Part shown: positions 6,001 through 6,365 of the stretch, piece by piece
Numbering within the stretch: the stretch's first letter is position 1
How the letters are laid out: each line of letters starts with the position of its first letter
NCBI GenBank assembly: GCA_029859555.1
Contig: JAOUCV010000132.1
Location: 1 to 6,365 of the forward strand
Source of the DNA: Gammaproteobacteria bacterium
GTDB lineage: Bacteria; Pseudomonadota; Gammaproteobacteria; UBA9214
Reading direction: 5' to 3'
Length of the DNA stretch: 6,365 nt
Notes under the pieces: model-generated
The model's database searches: none
Told to the model about the DNA's origin: nothing
Seen by the model: the letters and a program-made list of their open reading frames with translations, nothing else
Translations under genes and position numbers: made by a program

Positions 6001-6365
6001 ATGAAGCCACAAATTATCGATATCCCCGGCATCGGACCGACAGCAGCTGCCGCACTGGACGAGCACGGCTTTAAGAGTCTTGCCGACCTCGCCCGTTCCT
6101 CTGTCGAGAAGGTCAATGCAGTACCCGGATTCAGTGAAGCACGTGCCGTTAAGGTCATCGCCGACGCCACCGAACTGCTTGGCACACCAGCAAAAATACC
6201 GGCAGACAGCGGCAAAAGCCCCGAAAAAACAGACAACACTCGCGGCAAAGACAAGAAAAACAAGAAAAACAAGAAAAACAAGAAAAACAAGAAAAACAAA
6301 AATAAAGATAAAGCCAAGAGAAAAGACAAGGGCAAGGGCAAGGGCAAGGGCAAGAAGGGCAAGAA
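6001..6365 (+). CDS. Helix-hairpin-helix protein with long lysine-rich tail (3' end cut by window edge)
   Basis: The frame is open from the ATG at 6001 to the right edge, 121 full codons. Residues about 4-62 form a compact domain with two hairpin motifs, IPGIGPTAAAAL (8-19) and VPGFSEARAVKV (41-52), the pattern of tandem helix-hairpin-helix modules that contact nucleic-acid backbones. A linker (61-83) leads into a tail of nearly pure Lys with Asn, Gly and Asp: five KKN-type triplets (85-99), then a KGKGKG stretch (about 110-121). The tail would be disordered and strongly positive, recalling the Lys-rich tails of histone-like AlgP and of PhaM, known to tie DNA to storage granules or their placement. 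It probably binds DNA, RNA or polyphosphate; which one cannot be seen. It has its own FNR-like box and strong ribosome site, so it may be separately regulated from the upstream CHAD-ParA pair. Product name is by pattern; no exact family is recognised. Confidence 0.8.
   Translation, partial: MKPQIIDIPGIGPTAAAALDEHGFKSLADLARSSVEKVNAVPGFSEARAVKVIADATELLGTPAKIPADSGKSPEKTDNTRGKDKKNKKNKKNKKNKKNKNKDKAKRKDKGKGKGKGKKGK
6253..6297 (+). repeat. Five perfect tandem copies of a 9-base unit
   Basis: The unit AAGAAAAAC occurs five times without a single change and encodes Lys-Lys-Asn each time. The exact codon identity points to recent expansion at the DNA level, and the copy number may vary between strains. 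Confidence 0.95.
6331..6354 (+). repeat. Four perfect tandem copies of a 6-base unit
   Basis: GGCAAG occurs four times and encodes Gly-Lys repeats. It is followed by AAGGGCAAG, so the low-complexity tract continues past the window edge. Confidence 0.95.

Noticed and set aside
5985..6362. Minus-strand open frame rich in Phe and Leu resembling a membrane protein
   Set aside because: The FLFF pattern is simply the reverse complement of the Lys/Asn repeat in the HhH gene; the plus strand has the strong ribosome site and a real domain.

Overview
The window reads as chromosomal DNA of a proteobacterium, most likely a gammaproteobacterium. The grounds are moderately GC-rich coding DNA, the family make-up and an FNR/Anr-type box. 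This taxonomic call is an inference; no rRNA or tRNA is present to anchor it. No mobile element, CRISPR array or plasmid-like gene was seen.

The layout is two divergent gene blocks around a roughly 290-base intergenic region (3186-3479). The left block is on the minus strand. It reads, in transcription order, a CNNM/CorB-type membrane protein with CBS and CorC_HlyC domains (3185-1944), a short gap with a candidate terminator and promoter, a NUDIX hydrolase (1852-1379), and a PhoU-like/APH-kinase fusion protein (1379 to the left edge, incomplete). The last two overlap by one base (TAATG). The right block is on the plus strand. It reads a CYTH-like/CHAD protein (3480-5033), a ParA-family ATPase starting at a TTG codon 16 bases later (5050-5802), a non-coding stretch carrying an FNR-like box (5883-5896), and a small helix-hairpin-helix protein with a very long lysine-rich tail (6001 to the right edge, incomplete).

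The recurring theme is phosphate and polyphosphate. CHAD domains are known polyphosphate-binding modules, CYTH domains belong to the triphosphate tunnel enzymes, PhoU domains belong to phosphate control, NUDIX enzymes cleave (poly)phosphate-linked substrates, and CNNM/CorB proteins handle Mg2+, the main counter-ion of polyphosphate. A ParA without a ParB, directly behind a CHAD protein and followed by a nucleic-acid-binding-type domain with a polycationic tail, suggests a working hypothesis. The plus-strand block may tether and space polyphosphate bodies on the nucleoid, while the minus-strand PhoU-kinase and NUDIX proteins sense or process a related phosphate signal. No polyphosphate kinase or exopolyphosphatase lies in the window, so this is inference from domain content and order only.
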